From: CAG-964 sp902789345
GTDB lineage: Bacteria; Bacillota; Clostridia; Oscillospirales; Acutalibacteraceae
Assembly: GCA_052117325.1 (NCBI GenBank)
Contig: JBQKJJ010000005.1
DNA: 64,000 bases
Strand: one strand, 5' to 3'
This document shows positions 35,130 through 42,810 of this stretch, one piece after another. Made by a program: the position numbers and the translations under genes. A model generated the notes under the pieces. It was not told the origin of the DNA. It was given only the letters and a program-made list of their open reading frames with translations, and did not search any database. Each line of letters starts with the position of its first letter. The first letter of the stretch is position 1.

Positions 35130-36134
35130 ATGGGTGAATCCAGAAAAGAGCATATTAAAAAAATCACCTCAATAGGCGGTTCGGCGCTGATTGAGGGAAT
35201 AATGATGCGTGGCCCTAAAAAAACAATGGTAGCGGTGCGCACAGGCGAAAATGAAATATATACAGAAGAGGTTGAATTTCACAGTTTGGCTGAAAGGTGT
35301 AAAATTTTTAAAATTCCGCTTATCAGAGGTATAGCCGGCTTGGTAGATTCAATGAGGTTAAGCTATAAGTCCCTTATGATTTCAGCGGACAAGGCTATCG
35401 ACAGTATTCCCGAGGACGAGCAGGAGGAGCCGTCTAAGTTTGAAAAATGGATTGATGAAAAGTTTGGTGATAAGTTTATTAAGGTACTTATGACGCTGGC
35501 ATCTATAGTTGGTGTGGCGGTAGCAATAGTGCTGTTCTTTATGCTGCCAACTTGGCTGTACAACCTTATTTCGGGCGCTCTTGGCGGAACATATGGCTTG
35601 TCTTGGATGGGTGACAGATTTTTCAGGTCACTGTTTGAGGGCATTATAAGAATAGGACTGTTTTTGCTTTACATAATACTGTGTACTCAAATGTCGGATA
35701 TGAAAAGAGTATTCCAGTACCACGGCGCAGAGCACAAAACCATATTCTGCTATGAAAGCGACGAACCTCTTACAGTTGAAAATGTCAGAAAGCACACACG
35801 CTTTCACCCACGCTGCGGAACAAGCTTTTTGGTTATAATGCTTTTGGTAGGTATTATAGTTGGCTTGTTTATACCTATTACCGATCCTATTTTAAGAACA
35901 ATAGTAAAAATTCTTTTACTGCCGGTTTCCTGCGGTATAGGTTATGAAATTATTAAGCTGTGCGGCAAGTATGACAATACCTTTACTCATATTTTGGCTG
36001 CACCGGGACTGTGGGCTCAGAGAATAACCACAAAAGAGCCTGACGACAGTATGATAGAGGTTGCCATAAAGGCTATGAAGGCGGTTATCCCTGAAAACGG
36101 TGAGGATATTATTACACCTATAGGTAAAAAATAA
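35130..36134 (+). CDS. DUF1385 membrane protein (YqhQ-like)
   Basis: A 334-residue protein. The N-terminus IGGSALIEGIMMRGPKK (about 10-26) is the hallmark of DUF1385. Hydrophobic helices lie at about 110-135, 155-190 and 228-265, and the conserved YHGAEHKTIFCYE and RKHTRFHPRCGTSF segments (about 198-235) carry His and Cys that may bind metal. Function unknown. In many Clostridia this gene is just upstream of prmC and prfA, and prmC is indeed next, 26 bases away. Confidence 0.92.
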   Translation: MGESRKEHIKKITSIGGSALIEGIMMRGPKKTMVAVRTGENEIYTEEVEFHSLAERCKIFKIPLIRGIAGLVDSMRLSYKSLMISADKAIDSIPEDEQEEPSKFEKWIDEKFGDKFIKVLMTLASIVGVAVAIVLFFMLPTWLYNLISGALGGTYGLSWMGDRFFRSLFEGIIRIGLFLLYIILCTQMSDMKRVFQYHGAEHKTIFCYESDEPLTVENVRKHTRFHPRCGTSFLVIMLLVGIIVGLFIPITDPILRTIVKILLLPVSCGIGYEIIKLCGKYDNTFTHILAAPGLWAQRITTKEPDDSMIEVAIKAMKAVIPENGEDIITPIGKK

Positions 36135-36160
36135 ATTTAACAAATAATGAGGATTATATT

Positions 36161-37015
36161 ATGACCTATAATGAACTTTACAGGCATATTATAAGCGTAT
36201 TGAAAAAGGCAGGAATTGACTCTCCTGCCTTTGACGCTTTATGCATATTTGAAAGTAAGCTGGGACTTACAAGGCACGACCTTATTATGACAGGCAACAA
36301 AGAGGCCGAAAAAGATCAGTGCGACGCTGTAGAAGAGCTTGCCACAAAACGGGCAGAGGGCTACCCACTGCAATATTTGTTGGGTATGTGGCAGTTTATG
36401 GACAGCGAATTTTTTGTAGGCGAGGGTGTACTTATCCCTCGGGAGGATACCTCTGTAGTTGTACAGCTGTGTCTTGACAATATTAAAAATCTGTACGGCA
36501 CAGATAATTTAAGCATAATAGACCTGTGTGCAGGCAGTGGTGCTATTAGTATTTCATTGGCAAAAAGTCTGCCAAACAGCAAGGTTACGGCACTAGAGCT
36601 TTCTGACAAGGCTATGTACTATCTGCAAAAAAACATACAGCACAACCGCTGTAACAATGTTGAGGCAGTAAGCGGAAATGTTTTTACCGACTGCAATATA
36701 ACCGATGCATTATATGATGTTATAATCTCCAACCCGCCGTATATTATAAGCAGTGAAATTAGAACTCTGCAAAAGGAGGTTCAGTATGAGCCTGTAATGG
36801 CGTTGGACGGCGGAAGCGACGGGTACGATTTTTACAGGGCTATTATAAGCAAGTGGAGCAAAAAGCTGAAAAGCGGAGGACTGCTTGTATTTGAATTAGG
36901 TGAAAATCAGTATGATACGGTAAGTGATTTAATGTGCAGTCAGGGCTTTAAGGACATAACCTTTGCAACAGACCTTGGCAATGTTAAGCGTGGAATTTGC
37001 GGAGTAAAAATCTAG
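36161..37015 (+). CDS. prmC: Release factor glutamine N5-methyltransferase
   Basis: Methylates the GGQ glutamine of release factors RF1 and RF2. The N-terminal helical domain (1-85) is followed by the Rossmann methyltransferase domain: IIDLCAGSGAISISLA (about 122-137) binds SAM, and ISNPPYI with N191 is the catalytic NPPY motif. It is 284 residues, usual. The prfA gene that often accompanies it is not present here; recA follows after its own promoter. Confidence 0.94.
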   Translation: MTYNELYRHIISVLKKAGIDSPAFDALCIFESKLGLTRHDLIMTGNKEAEKDQCDAVEELATKRAEGYPLQYLLGMWQFMDSEFFVGEGVLIPREDTSVVVQLCLDNIKNLYGTDNLSIIDLCAGSGAISISLAKSLPNSKVTALELSDKAMYYLQKNIQHNRCNNVEAVSGNVFTDCNITDALYDVIISNPPYIISSEIRTLQKEVQYEPVMALDGGSDGYDFYRAIISKWSKKLKSGGLLVFELGENQYDTVSDLMCSQGFKDITFATDLGNVKRGICGVKI

Positions 37016-37068
37016 CTGAAACTGTGTCCCATAAATGGTACACCCACCGGTATAAAAGCAATTATCTG

Positions 37069-37097
37069 TTGCATTTTACTAGGCGGTAGGTTATAAT
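37069..37097 (+). promoter_or_regulatory. Promoter of recA
   Basis: TTGCAT at 37069-37074 and TATAAT at 37092-37097 with a 17-base spacer. No GAACnnnnGTTC-type LexA box is seen between the prmC stop and the recA start. Confidence 0.7.
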
Positions 37098-37140
37098 ATA
37101 AACATATTAATAAAACAAACTTTCGCTATGGAGGTATAAA

Positions 37141-38298
37141 ATGGCTAAGGATAAATCAAAGGATTTAAAAATAAATCCAAATCAATCTGCAGAAGCAAAG
37201 GCAAAGGCACTGGCTACTGCCATAGGACAGATAGAAAAGCAGTTTGGTAAGGGCGCTGTAATGCGTTTAGGTCAAAACCAGGCCATGAATGTAGGCTTTG
37301 TTCCTACAGGTTCTCTTACACTTGACCTTGCACTGGGTATAGGCGGTTTGCCAAGGGGAAGAATTGTAGAAATTTACGGTCCTGAATCGTCAGGTAAAAC
37401 TACACTTTCACTGCACTGTATAGCAGAGGGGCAAAAACAAGGGGGCAATGTTGCTTTTATAGATGTAGAGCACGCTCTTGACCCTGTATATGCCGAAGCT
37501 TTAGGTGTAGATGTTGATTCATTGTTGGTCTCACAGCCGGACACAGGCGAACAAGCCCTTGAAATTGCAGAGGCACTTATTCGTTCAGGCGCTATTGATG
37601 TAATTGTTGTTGACTCTGTAGCGGCGCTGGTACCAAAGGCGGAAATTGACGGCGAAATGGGCGACTCTCATGTAGGCTTGCAGGCAAGGCTTATGTCACA
37701 GGCTCTTAGAAAGCTGGCAGGCGCAATTTCAAAATCAAACTGCGTTGCAATATTTATCAACCAGCTTAGAGAAAAGGTCGGAGTTGTTTACGGCAACCCT
37801 GAGGTTACACCTGGCGGCAGAGCGCTAAAGTATTATTCATCTGTTCGTATTGAGGTACGAAAGGTTGAAACAATAAAGAACGGTTCTGAAATTCTAGGTT
37901 CAAAAACAAGGGCAAAGGTTGTTAAAAATAAAATAGCACCGCCGTTTAAAGAGGCTATTTTCGATATTATGTACGGAAAGGGTATTTCCAGAACAGGCGA
38001 ACTTCTGGACCTTGCAGTTGAAAAGGATATAATCCACAAAAGCGGAGCTTGGTTCTCATACGGCGAAGAAAGACTTGGTCAGGGCAGAGATAATATTAAA
38101 AATCTGCTTGCTGAAAACAAGGAGCTGGCAGCCGAGGTAGAGGAGAAGGTTTTGGCGGCCCTTGCAGAGGAAAGAGAAAACTCAAAGAAAAAGACTTCAA
38201 AGGGCAGAAACGAAAAGGTTATAGAGGAAGACAAAGCAACCGAGGAAATTCAACCGGCTGTTGACACCAAAGATATTGACATAATGGTAGAGGATTAA
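37141..38298 (+). CDS. recA: Recombinase A
   Basis: Strand-exchange protein for recombinational repair. Walker A GPESSGKT is at 80-87, the Walker B region VIVVDSVAAL is near 155-165, and the loop 2 segment INQLREKVGVVYGNPEVTPGG is intact. The C-terminus (about 330-385) is a highly charged Lys/Glu-rich tail that modulates activity. A TGGAGG site precedes the ATG. The recX gene follows after two bases. No LexA operator is visible, so SOS control may act otherwise or be absent here. Confidence 0.98.
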   Translation: MAKDKSKDLKINPNQSAEAKAKALATAIGQIEKQFGKGAVMRLGQNQAMNVGFVPTGSLTLDLALGIGGLPRGRIVEIYGPESSGKTTLSLHCIAEGQKQGGNVAFIDVEHALDPVYAEALGVDVDSLLVSQPDTGEQALEIAEALIRSGAIDVIVVDSVAALVPKAEIDGEMGDSHVGLQARLMSQALRKLAGAISKSNCVAIFINQLREKVGVVYGNPEVTPGGRALKYYSSVRIEVRKVETIKNGSEILGSKTRAKVVKNKIAPPFKEAIFDIMYGKGISRTGELLDLAVEKDIIHKSGAWFSYGEERLGQGRDNIKNLLAENKELAAEVEEKVLAALAEERENSKKKTSKGRNEKVIEEDKATEEIQPAVDTKDIDIMVED

Positions 38299-38300
38299 TA

Positions 38301-38900
38301 ATGCTTGTTACAGCTGTTGAACCACGCAGAAAATCATTAAGCGCACTGTACATAGACGGTGAATACGCCCTAAAGCTTGATACTGTGACGCTTATGAAAA
38401 ACGGCATAAGACCGGGAGTAGACATAACCGACGAACAGCTGCATACCCTTATAAAAGAGTCGGATGCACGCCGTGCAAAGGAAAAGGCGCTGTATTTAAT
38501 TACCTACAGAGACCATTCTAAAAAAGAGCTTACGGATAAAATACGCCGTACCTGTTCACAGCAGGCGGCGGAGGACGCCGCACAGCAAATGGAGGATCTG
38601 GGGCTTGTTGATGATGAGGAGTATGCCCGAAAATATGCGGCGGAGCTTCTTCGTAAAAAGCATATGTCCCCTCGTGGTATAGCCTATAAGCTGCGGGAAA
38701 AGGGTATTGATTCAAATACTATTGACATTATAACAGAAGAGCTGGAGTGTGATCCGTACAGCGAAATACAAGCGGTTCTTGAGAGAAAATACAGCGGATA
38801 TAAGGACGACGAAAAAATAAAAAGGCGTGCTGTAGCGGCACTGCAAAGGCTTGGTTGGAGCTGGAGCGACATTAAAAGTGCTATGAATGACGAATATTAA
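38301..38900 (+). CDS. recX: Regulatory protein RecX
   Basis: Small helical modulator that caps RecA filaments. The 199-residue protein has the RecX pattern: RRAKEKALYLITYRDHSKKELTDKI (about 52-76), LVDDEEYARKYAAELLRKKHMSPRGIAYKLREKGI (about 97-131) and a last helical repeat with LQRLGWSWSDIKSAM. It starts two bases after recA, as in many Gram-positive bacteria. Confidence 0.92.
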   Translation: MLVTAVEPRRKSLSALYIDGEYALKLDTVTLMKNGIRPGVDITDEQLHTLIKESDARRAKEKALYLITYRDHSKKELTDKIRRTCSQQAAEDAAQQMEDLGLVDDEEYARKYAAELLRKKHMSPRGIAYKLREKGIDSNTIDIITEELECDPYSEIQAVLERKYSGYKDDEKIKRRAVAALQRLGWSWSDIKSAMNDEY

Positions 38901-38906
38901 AACTGC

Positions 38907-38934
38907 AAACAGTCTGTAAAATAACAGGCTGTTT
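38907..38934 (+). terminator. Putative terminator of recA-recX
   Basis: An 11-base stem with one G-T pair (AAACAGTCTGT 38907-38917 with ACAGGCTGTTT 38924-38934) sits six bases after the recX stop. The T-run after it is poor, so termination may be partial. Confidence 0.5.
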
Positions 38935-38962
38935 AGCTGTATATTTAGGAGGTATATTTAAA

Positions 38963-39766
38963 ATGATAAGCCTAGACGGTGATATTAAAAAGGTATTAGA
39001 TGAAATGGCAAATTATCCGCAGGTAGACGCTATAGCTTTGGCAGGCTCAAGGGCAAGCGGAAACGGCGACGAAAAGTCGGATTATGATGTTTATATTTAC
39101 GGCAGCACAGGGGATTTTTTGCCGGAAAGCATTAGAGATGATATTTACAAAAAATATTGCAGTGTTTACGAAACAGGAAACAGATATTTTGAATACGAGG
39201 ACAACATTATATTAAACTGTGGTATACCGGCTGACATAATTTTTAGAAGTATAAATATGATTAGGAATACTCAGAAAGATGTTGTTGACGACTGCAATGC
39301 AAGGCTAGGTTACACTACAGCCTTTTGGCACACTTTGTTGGTTAGTGAAATATACATTGATAAGTCAGGCGAGTTTACAAAAATAAAAGAACAATATAAT
39401 GTTCCTTACCCTAAGAAGCTAAAAGAAAATATAATCAGAAAAAATATGAATATGCTTAGCGGGGTTTTGCCGTCTTATGACAAGCAAATTGAAAAGGCGG
39501 TTAAAAGAAACGATGTTGTCAGCATATGCCACCGTACAGCGGCATATATGGAAAGCTACTTTGATGTTATTTTTGCATTGAATGAAATTCCTCACCCTGG
39601 TGAAAAGAAATTAATAAAAATTTCAAAGGAAAAATGCACCGTACTGCCAAAGGATTTTGAAAAAAATATAAATTTGCTTTATAAGAGTATGTACAGTCAA
39701 TATGACTTAAATGTGCTAAGACAAATGTATTCTAATCTTAAAGAATTAACCGACAACATTATTTAA
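38963..39766 (+). CDS. Nucleotidyltransferase-domain protein
   Basis: A 267-residue protein. The N-terminus holds a polymerase-beta-type nucleotidyltransferase motif: AGSRASG (about 28-34) followed by KSDYDVYIYG with the DxD-like metal ligands (about 39-48). A later helical part includes YTTAFWHTLLVSE and a HRTAAYMESYFDVIFALN segment, as in DUF4037-type proteins. Relatives modify small molecules such as antibiotics by adenylylation, or act in toxin systems, but no partner gene is seen here. It has a strong TAGGAGGT site and stands alone. Substrate unknown. Confidence 0.82.
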   Translation: MISLDGDIKKVLDEMANYPQVDAIALAGSRASGNGDEKSDYDVYIYGSTGDFLPESIRDDIYKKYCSVYETGNRYFEYEDNIILNCGIPADIIFRSINMIRNTQKDVVDDCNARLGYTTAFWHTLLVSEIYIDKSGEFTKIKEQYNVPYPKKLKENIIRKNMNMLSGVLPSYDKQIEKAVKRNDVVSICHRTAAYMESYFDVIFALNEIPHPGEKKLIKISKEKCTVLPKDFEKNINLLYKSMYSQYDLNVLRQMYSNLKELTDNII

Positions 39767-39844
39767 TATATTTTTATTTACATATGGAAATTAAAGGCTG
39801 TATGTGATAGAATGTAGTACATATTGTTAATGGAGGGAATTAAT

Positions 39845-41116
39845 TTGAGTACATATGACATACTAATGCTTGTCATTATAATTATATGCATTTGTCTGTC
39901 AGCCTTCTTTTCGGCTACAGAAACAGCGTTTTCTACGGTGAGCACCATAAGGCTTAAATACCTTACCGAAAGAGGCGACAAGCGGGCCAAAAACGCTTTA
40001 AAGGTAACCGAGAATTACGACAAGGCACTTACAACCATACTTATAGGCAATAATATTGTTAATATTGGTTGTTCCTCTGTAGCTACTGTGCTATGTATGA
40101 ACATCTTTGGCGACGCCGGTGCAGCTATAAGTACAGGCGTGGTTACTTTGCTTGTGCTGACCTTTGGCGAAATACTGCCCAAATGTATAGCAAAGGAAAA
40201 GGCTGAAACAATGTGTATGAGTGTGGCAAAAATTTTGCTGGTACTTATGACAATTTTAACGCCTCTTGTGTTATTTTTCGTTGCATTAAAAACACTGGCT
40301 CTTAAAATTTTTACAAGCGGAACAGTACAGCCGTCTGTTACCGAAGATGAGCTTAAGGTTCTTATAGGTACAAGTCAGCAGGAGGGCGTTCTTGAACAGC
40401 AGGAAAAAGAGCTTGTGCAGTCTGCGCTGGATTTTGACGAAAAAACAGTGCAGGAGGTTATTACCCCCAGGGTGGATATAACCGCTATTGAGGTGAACGA
40501 CAGTCCGCAAACAATAACAAAGCTTGTTATTGACGAACGCTATTCAAGAATACCTGTTTATAAAGACAGTATTGACAACATAATAGGAATACTGCATACA
40601 AGAGATTATTTAGAGGCGTTGGCATTAAACAAAGAGCCGGACCTTAAAAAGCTTATGAAGTCTGCATTTTACATTTATAAAACCAAAAAGCTGTCGGTTG
40701 CGTTGGCAGAGTTTAAAAAACAACGCCACCATATGGCTGTGGTTACTGACGATTACGGTGGAACCTTGGGTATAGTAACAATGGAGGATTTGCTTGAGGA
40801 AATTGTAGGCGATATATGGGACGAAGATGAGGACGAAACGCCGGAATACAGAAAAATAAGCGCAACTACCTACAGCGTAAGCGGCGATATGAAAATTTCC
40901 GATATGCTGGAGCTGTTTAATCTGCGTGAGGATTACATAGTAAGCGACAGTGTTTCTGTAGGCGGCTTTGTAATGGAAAATCTGGGAGATATTCCGGAAT
41001 CCGGCGACAGCTTTACATATAAAGACACCCTAAGCTTTACTGTTATTTCAACGGCAGAACAAAGGGTAGAACAGGTAAAAATTGTATATATTCCGGAGAA
41101 AGAGCCTAAAGACTAA
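39845..41116 (+). CDS. CNNM/HlyC-CorC-type membrane protein with CBS domains
   Basis: A 423-residue protein. The DUF21/CNNM transmembrane domain (about 1-185, with four helices and SAFFSATETAFST and FGEILPKCIAKEKAE) is followed by two CBS domains (about 198-320; TPRVDITAIE and VVTDDYGGTLGIVTMEDLLEEIVGDIWDEDE) and a CorC_HlyC domain at the end. Members export Mg2+ or other divalent ions; the older name hemolysin is misleading. The TTG at 39845 has GGAGGG seven bases upstream and is preferred over the TTG at 39824. A strong terminator follows at 41185. Confidence 0.9.
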   Translation: MSTYDILMLVIIIICICLSAFFSATETAFSTVSTIRLKYLTERGDKRAKNALKVTENYDKALTTILIGNNIVNIGCSSVATVLCMNIFGDAGAAISTGVVTLLVLTFGEILPKCIAKEKAETMCMSVAKILLVLMTILTPLVLFFVALKTLALKIFTSGTVQPSVTEDELKVLIGTSQQEGVLEQQEKELVQSALDFDEKTVQEVITPRVDITAIEVNDSPQTITKLVIDERYSRIPVYKDSIDNIIGILHTRDYLEALALNKEPDLKKLMKSAFYIYKTKKLSVALAEFKKQRHHMAVVTDDYGGTLGIVTMEDLLEEIVGDIWDEDEDETPEYRKISATTYSVSGDMKISDMLELFNLREDYIVSDSVSVGGFVMENLGDIPESGDSFTYKDTLSFTVISTAEQRVEQVKIVYIPEKEPKD

Positions 41117-41184
41117 GCTTATAAATTATATAAATTTAAAAACTTAATAGAGCTGTTAAAATATACAAGTCAGCATAAAATAAT

Positions 41185-41216
41185 CACCGTTGTAAACAAT
41201 AACAACGGTGATTTTT
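41185..41216 (+). terminator. Terminator of the CNNM gene, abutting the next gene
   Basis: A perfect 9-bp stem (CACCGTTGT 41185-41193 with ACAACGGTG 41202-41210) is followed by ATTTTT. The possible ATG of the next gene begins at 41217, the base after the T-run. Confidence 0.8.
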
Positions 41217-41609
41217 ATGTTAAAAAGAATTAAAGAGGATACAATGCTGTTTTCTGTAGGCGGGCTTGCCTATGGCGCAGTTGAGCTTTTGTGGCGTCAC
41301 CGTACCCATTGGACAATGATTGTAACAGGCGGTGTATGTCTGCTGGTTTTGTTTAGAGTTTTCAAAAAAATAAGCAAGATTAAAACCATATACAAGTGTG
41401 CCGTTGGTTCGGTGCTTATTACTGCGGTTGAATTTGTAGTAGGCTGTATTGTAAATTTACAGTTTAAAATGAATGTTTGGGACTACTCAGCAGTTCCTTT
41501 TAATATATGGGGACAAATTTGTCCGCTGTATAGCATACTGTGGTTTTTCCTTACAATCCCCATTTTATTTGTCTGTAAAAAAATGCAGAATGTTATTAAG
41601 TGGCTGTAG
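41217..41609 (+). CDS. Putative ABC-transporter type IV membrane protein (PF06541-like)
   Basis: A 130-residue protein with four hydrophobic helices. GQICPLYSILWFFLTIP near the end and ELLWRHRTHWTM near the start match the CmpB/PF06541 family of small membrane proteins of unknown role. Two starts compete: ATG at 41217, lying against the T-run of the previous terminator and without a good ribosome binding site, and ATG at 41244 with AGAGG five bases upstream. Family length favours the first and the ribosome site the second. No promoter is visible between the terminator and the gene. Confidence 0.75.
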   Translation: MLKRIKEDTMLFSVGGLAYGAVELLWRHRTHWTMIVTGGVCLLVLFRVFKKISKIKTIYKCAVGSVLITAVEFVVGCIVNLQFKMNVWDYSAVPFNIWGQICPLYSILWFFLTIPILFVCKKMQNVIKWL

Positions 41610-41627
41610 CCATAAAAATATGTAATT

Positions 41628-41679
41628 AAGCGGATTTTTAATGCGGCTGAATGCAGCTGCGGCAAAAATCCGCTTTTTT
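41628..41679 (+). terminator. Terminator after the PF06541-like gene
   Basis: A 12-base stem AAGCGGATTTTT (41628-41639) with AAAAATCCGCTT (41664-41675), extended by an inner GCGGC/GCAGCTGC-like stem, is followed by T6. Confidence 0.85.
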
Positions 41680-42016
41680 CTGTGTAAAAGCACTGCAAGT
41701 ATTTTATCGCTAAGGCTGGTACTCATTAGAAAAATAAAAAACAAAAATTACAAATTATAAACCGACACAAACAAAGCACAATAATATTACAACATCGATT
41801 TAATAAAACAGCTAAATCAAAATAAAATCTTTAAAGGTTTTAAAAGACAAGCAAATTATTAAAGGATGTTGTATAAATCAGAAATGTTTAAGTTTTATAA
41901 TAATGCGGCAGGCAATGTACAGGCGTACAAAAACTTGCATTGCAGGTAATGTGCCAAGCTGAAGTTAAGCAGACAGACGGCTTGCCGTAACTAAAAATTA
42001 AAAGGAGAGAATTAAA
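41680..42016 (+). other. Intergenic region with a structured leader before the SASP gene
   Basis: No gene is supported. The first two thirds are very AT-rich and simple. From about 41905 there are nested inverted repeats: GCAATG (in GGCAATGTAC) pairs with CATTGC, enclosing a GTAC-AGGC-GTAC mini-hairpin, and ACGGC-TT-GCCGT lies near 41978. A sigma-G-like promoter is expected for a SASP gene; I do not see one clearly. Confidence 0.4.
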
Positions 42017-42214
42017 ATGTCATCAAATAATAATCAGTTAAATGTACCGGAAGCAAGAGAGGCAATGGAGCGTTTTAAGATGGAGTGTGCCAACGAGGTT
42101 GGCGTAAACCTAAAGGAAGGCTACAACGGCGATATTACTGCTCGTCAGGCAGGATCTGTAGGCGGAATGATGGTTAAAAAGATGATTGAAAGCTACGAGA
42201 AGAATATGAAATAA
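42017..42214 (+). CDS. Alpha/beta-type small acid-soluble spore protein
   Basis: A 65-residue DNA-binding spore protein that saturates and protects spore DNA. It has the two conserved parts: EAMERFKMECANEVGVNL (about 15-32), which includes the GPR protease site, and GDITARQAGSVGGMMVKKMI (about 38-57). At the predicted cleavage point the residue after Glu is Cys instead of the usual Ile/Phe. Strong AAAGGAG site. Expected to be made only in the forespore under sigma-G. A hairpin downstream ends the transcript. Confidence 0.93.
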   Translation: MSSNNNQLNVPEAREAMERFKMECANEVGVNLKEGYNGDITARQAGSVGGMMVKKMIESYEKNMK

Positions 42215-42266
42215 ACCGCCGCTTAATAATGCAGATGAATTAAGCAGCAGATAGCTGAAATCAGCA

Positions 42267-42303
42267 GGTTCTCTGTGCCAAATTTATATTGACACAGAGA
42301 ACC
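42267..42303 (+). terminator. Terminator of the SASP gene
   Basis: A perfect 11-bp stem (GGTTCTCTGTG 42267-42277 with CACAGAGAACC 42293-42303). The T-rich run comes a few bases later (CTTTTATTTA). Confidence 0.7.
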
Positions 42304-42691
42304 GGGCAACTTTTATTTAATACATAAATTTTTGAAGAAATAAAGGAATCATTATCGTTTATCATAAAGAAAGTTTAATAAATATGTTAAATTAAGAAAC
42401 AGTGGAAAACTTTTGTAAAAAATAAACAATTCATATTGTGAAGTAACAATGAAATATATTTGAATAAAATATAATGGCACAACATATTGTGTTGGATTTT
42501 AAACAAATCCCAACATAAAGTGATTATTAGCCAAAGGTTAAAATATAGGCAAAAAGTTAGTTTTTAATAACTTTACAAAATTATAAAGTAAGTCTGAATG
42601 TAATAATTGTATAAATACATAAAAAATTACAACATCAAATTGTGGAAAACAAACTAAAAAATATTTTTTTCAAAAAATTTTGTTTTTTCTA
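42304..42691 (+). promoter_or_regulatory. AT-rich control region upstream of pflB
   Basis: No gene is visible in nearly 400 bases. Inverted repeats include CACAA-CATA-TTGTG (42478-42491) and AAAGTTA/TAACTTT (42553-42559, 42568-42574). Neither matches the clostridial Rex consensus TTGTTAAnnnnTTAACAA, but they are good places for a redox or carbon regulator. Several A/T runs may bend the DNA. Confidence 0.45.
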
Positions 42692-42719
42692 TTGTCATTT
42701 TATAAAAAATGAGTATAAT
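42692..42719 (+). promoter_or_regulatory. Promoter of pflB-pflA
   Basis: TTGTCA at 42692-42697 and TATAAT at 42714-42719, 16-base spacer. Transcription would start near 42726, at the edge of the first leader hairpin. Confidence 0.8.
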
Positions 42720-42726
42720 TTGTATT

Positions 42727-42778
42727 GTACCACAAGGTACGGTTAGAAATTAACTAACCCAAAGGTTACTATATAACC
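42727..42778 (+). promoter_or_regulatory. Three consecutive mini-hairpins in the pflB 5' leader
   Basis: GTACC-ACAA-GGTAC (42727-42740), GGTTAG-AAATTAA-CTAACC (42741-42759) and GGTTA-CTATA-TAACC (42764-42778) follow each other almost without gaps right after the predicted transcription start. The second and third share the GGTTA/TAACC stem. They could stabilise the mRNA 5' end or bind a regulator. Confidence 0.6.
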
Positions 42779-42810
42779 ATTTTTAGATATGTTTAAGGAG
42801 GAAACTAACA

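Noticed and set aside
37021..37140. LexA (SOS) box before recA
   Set aside because: No GAAC-four-GTTC pattern or near match was found between prmC and recA.
42470..42500. Rex binding site before pflB
   Set aside because: The repeat reads CACAA-CATA-TTGTG, with arms in the opposite order to the Rex half sites, so it does not fit the consensus.
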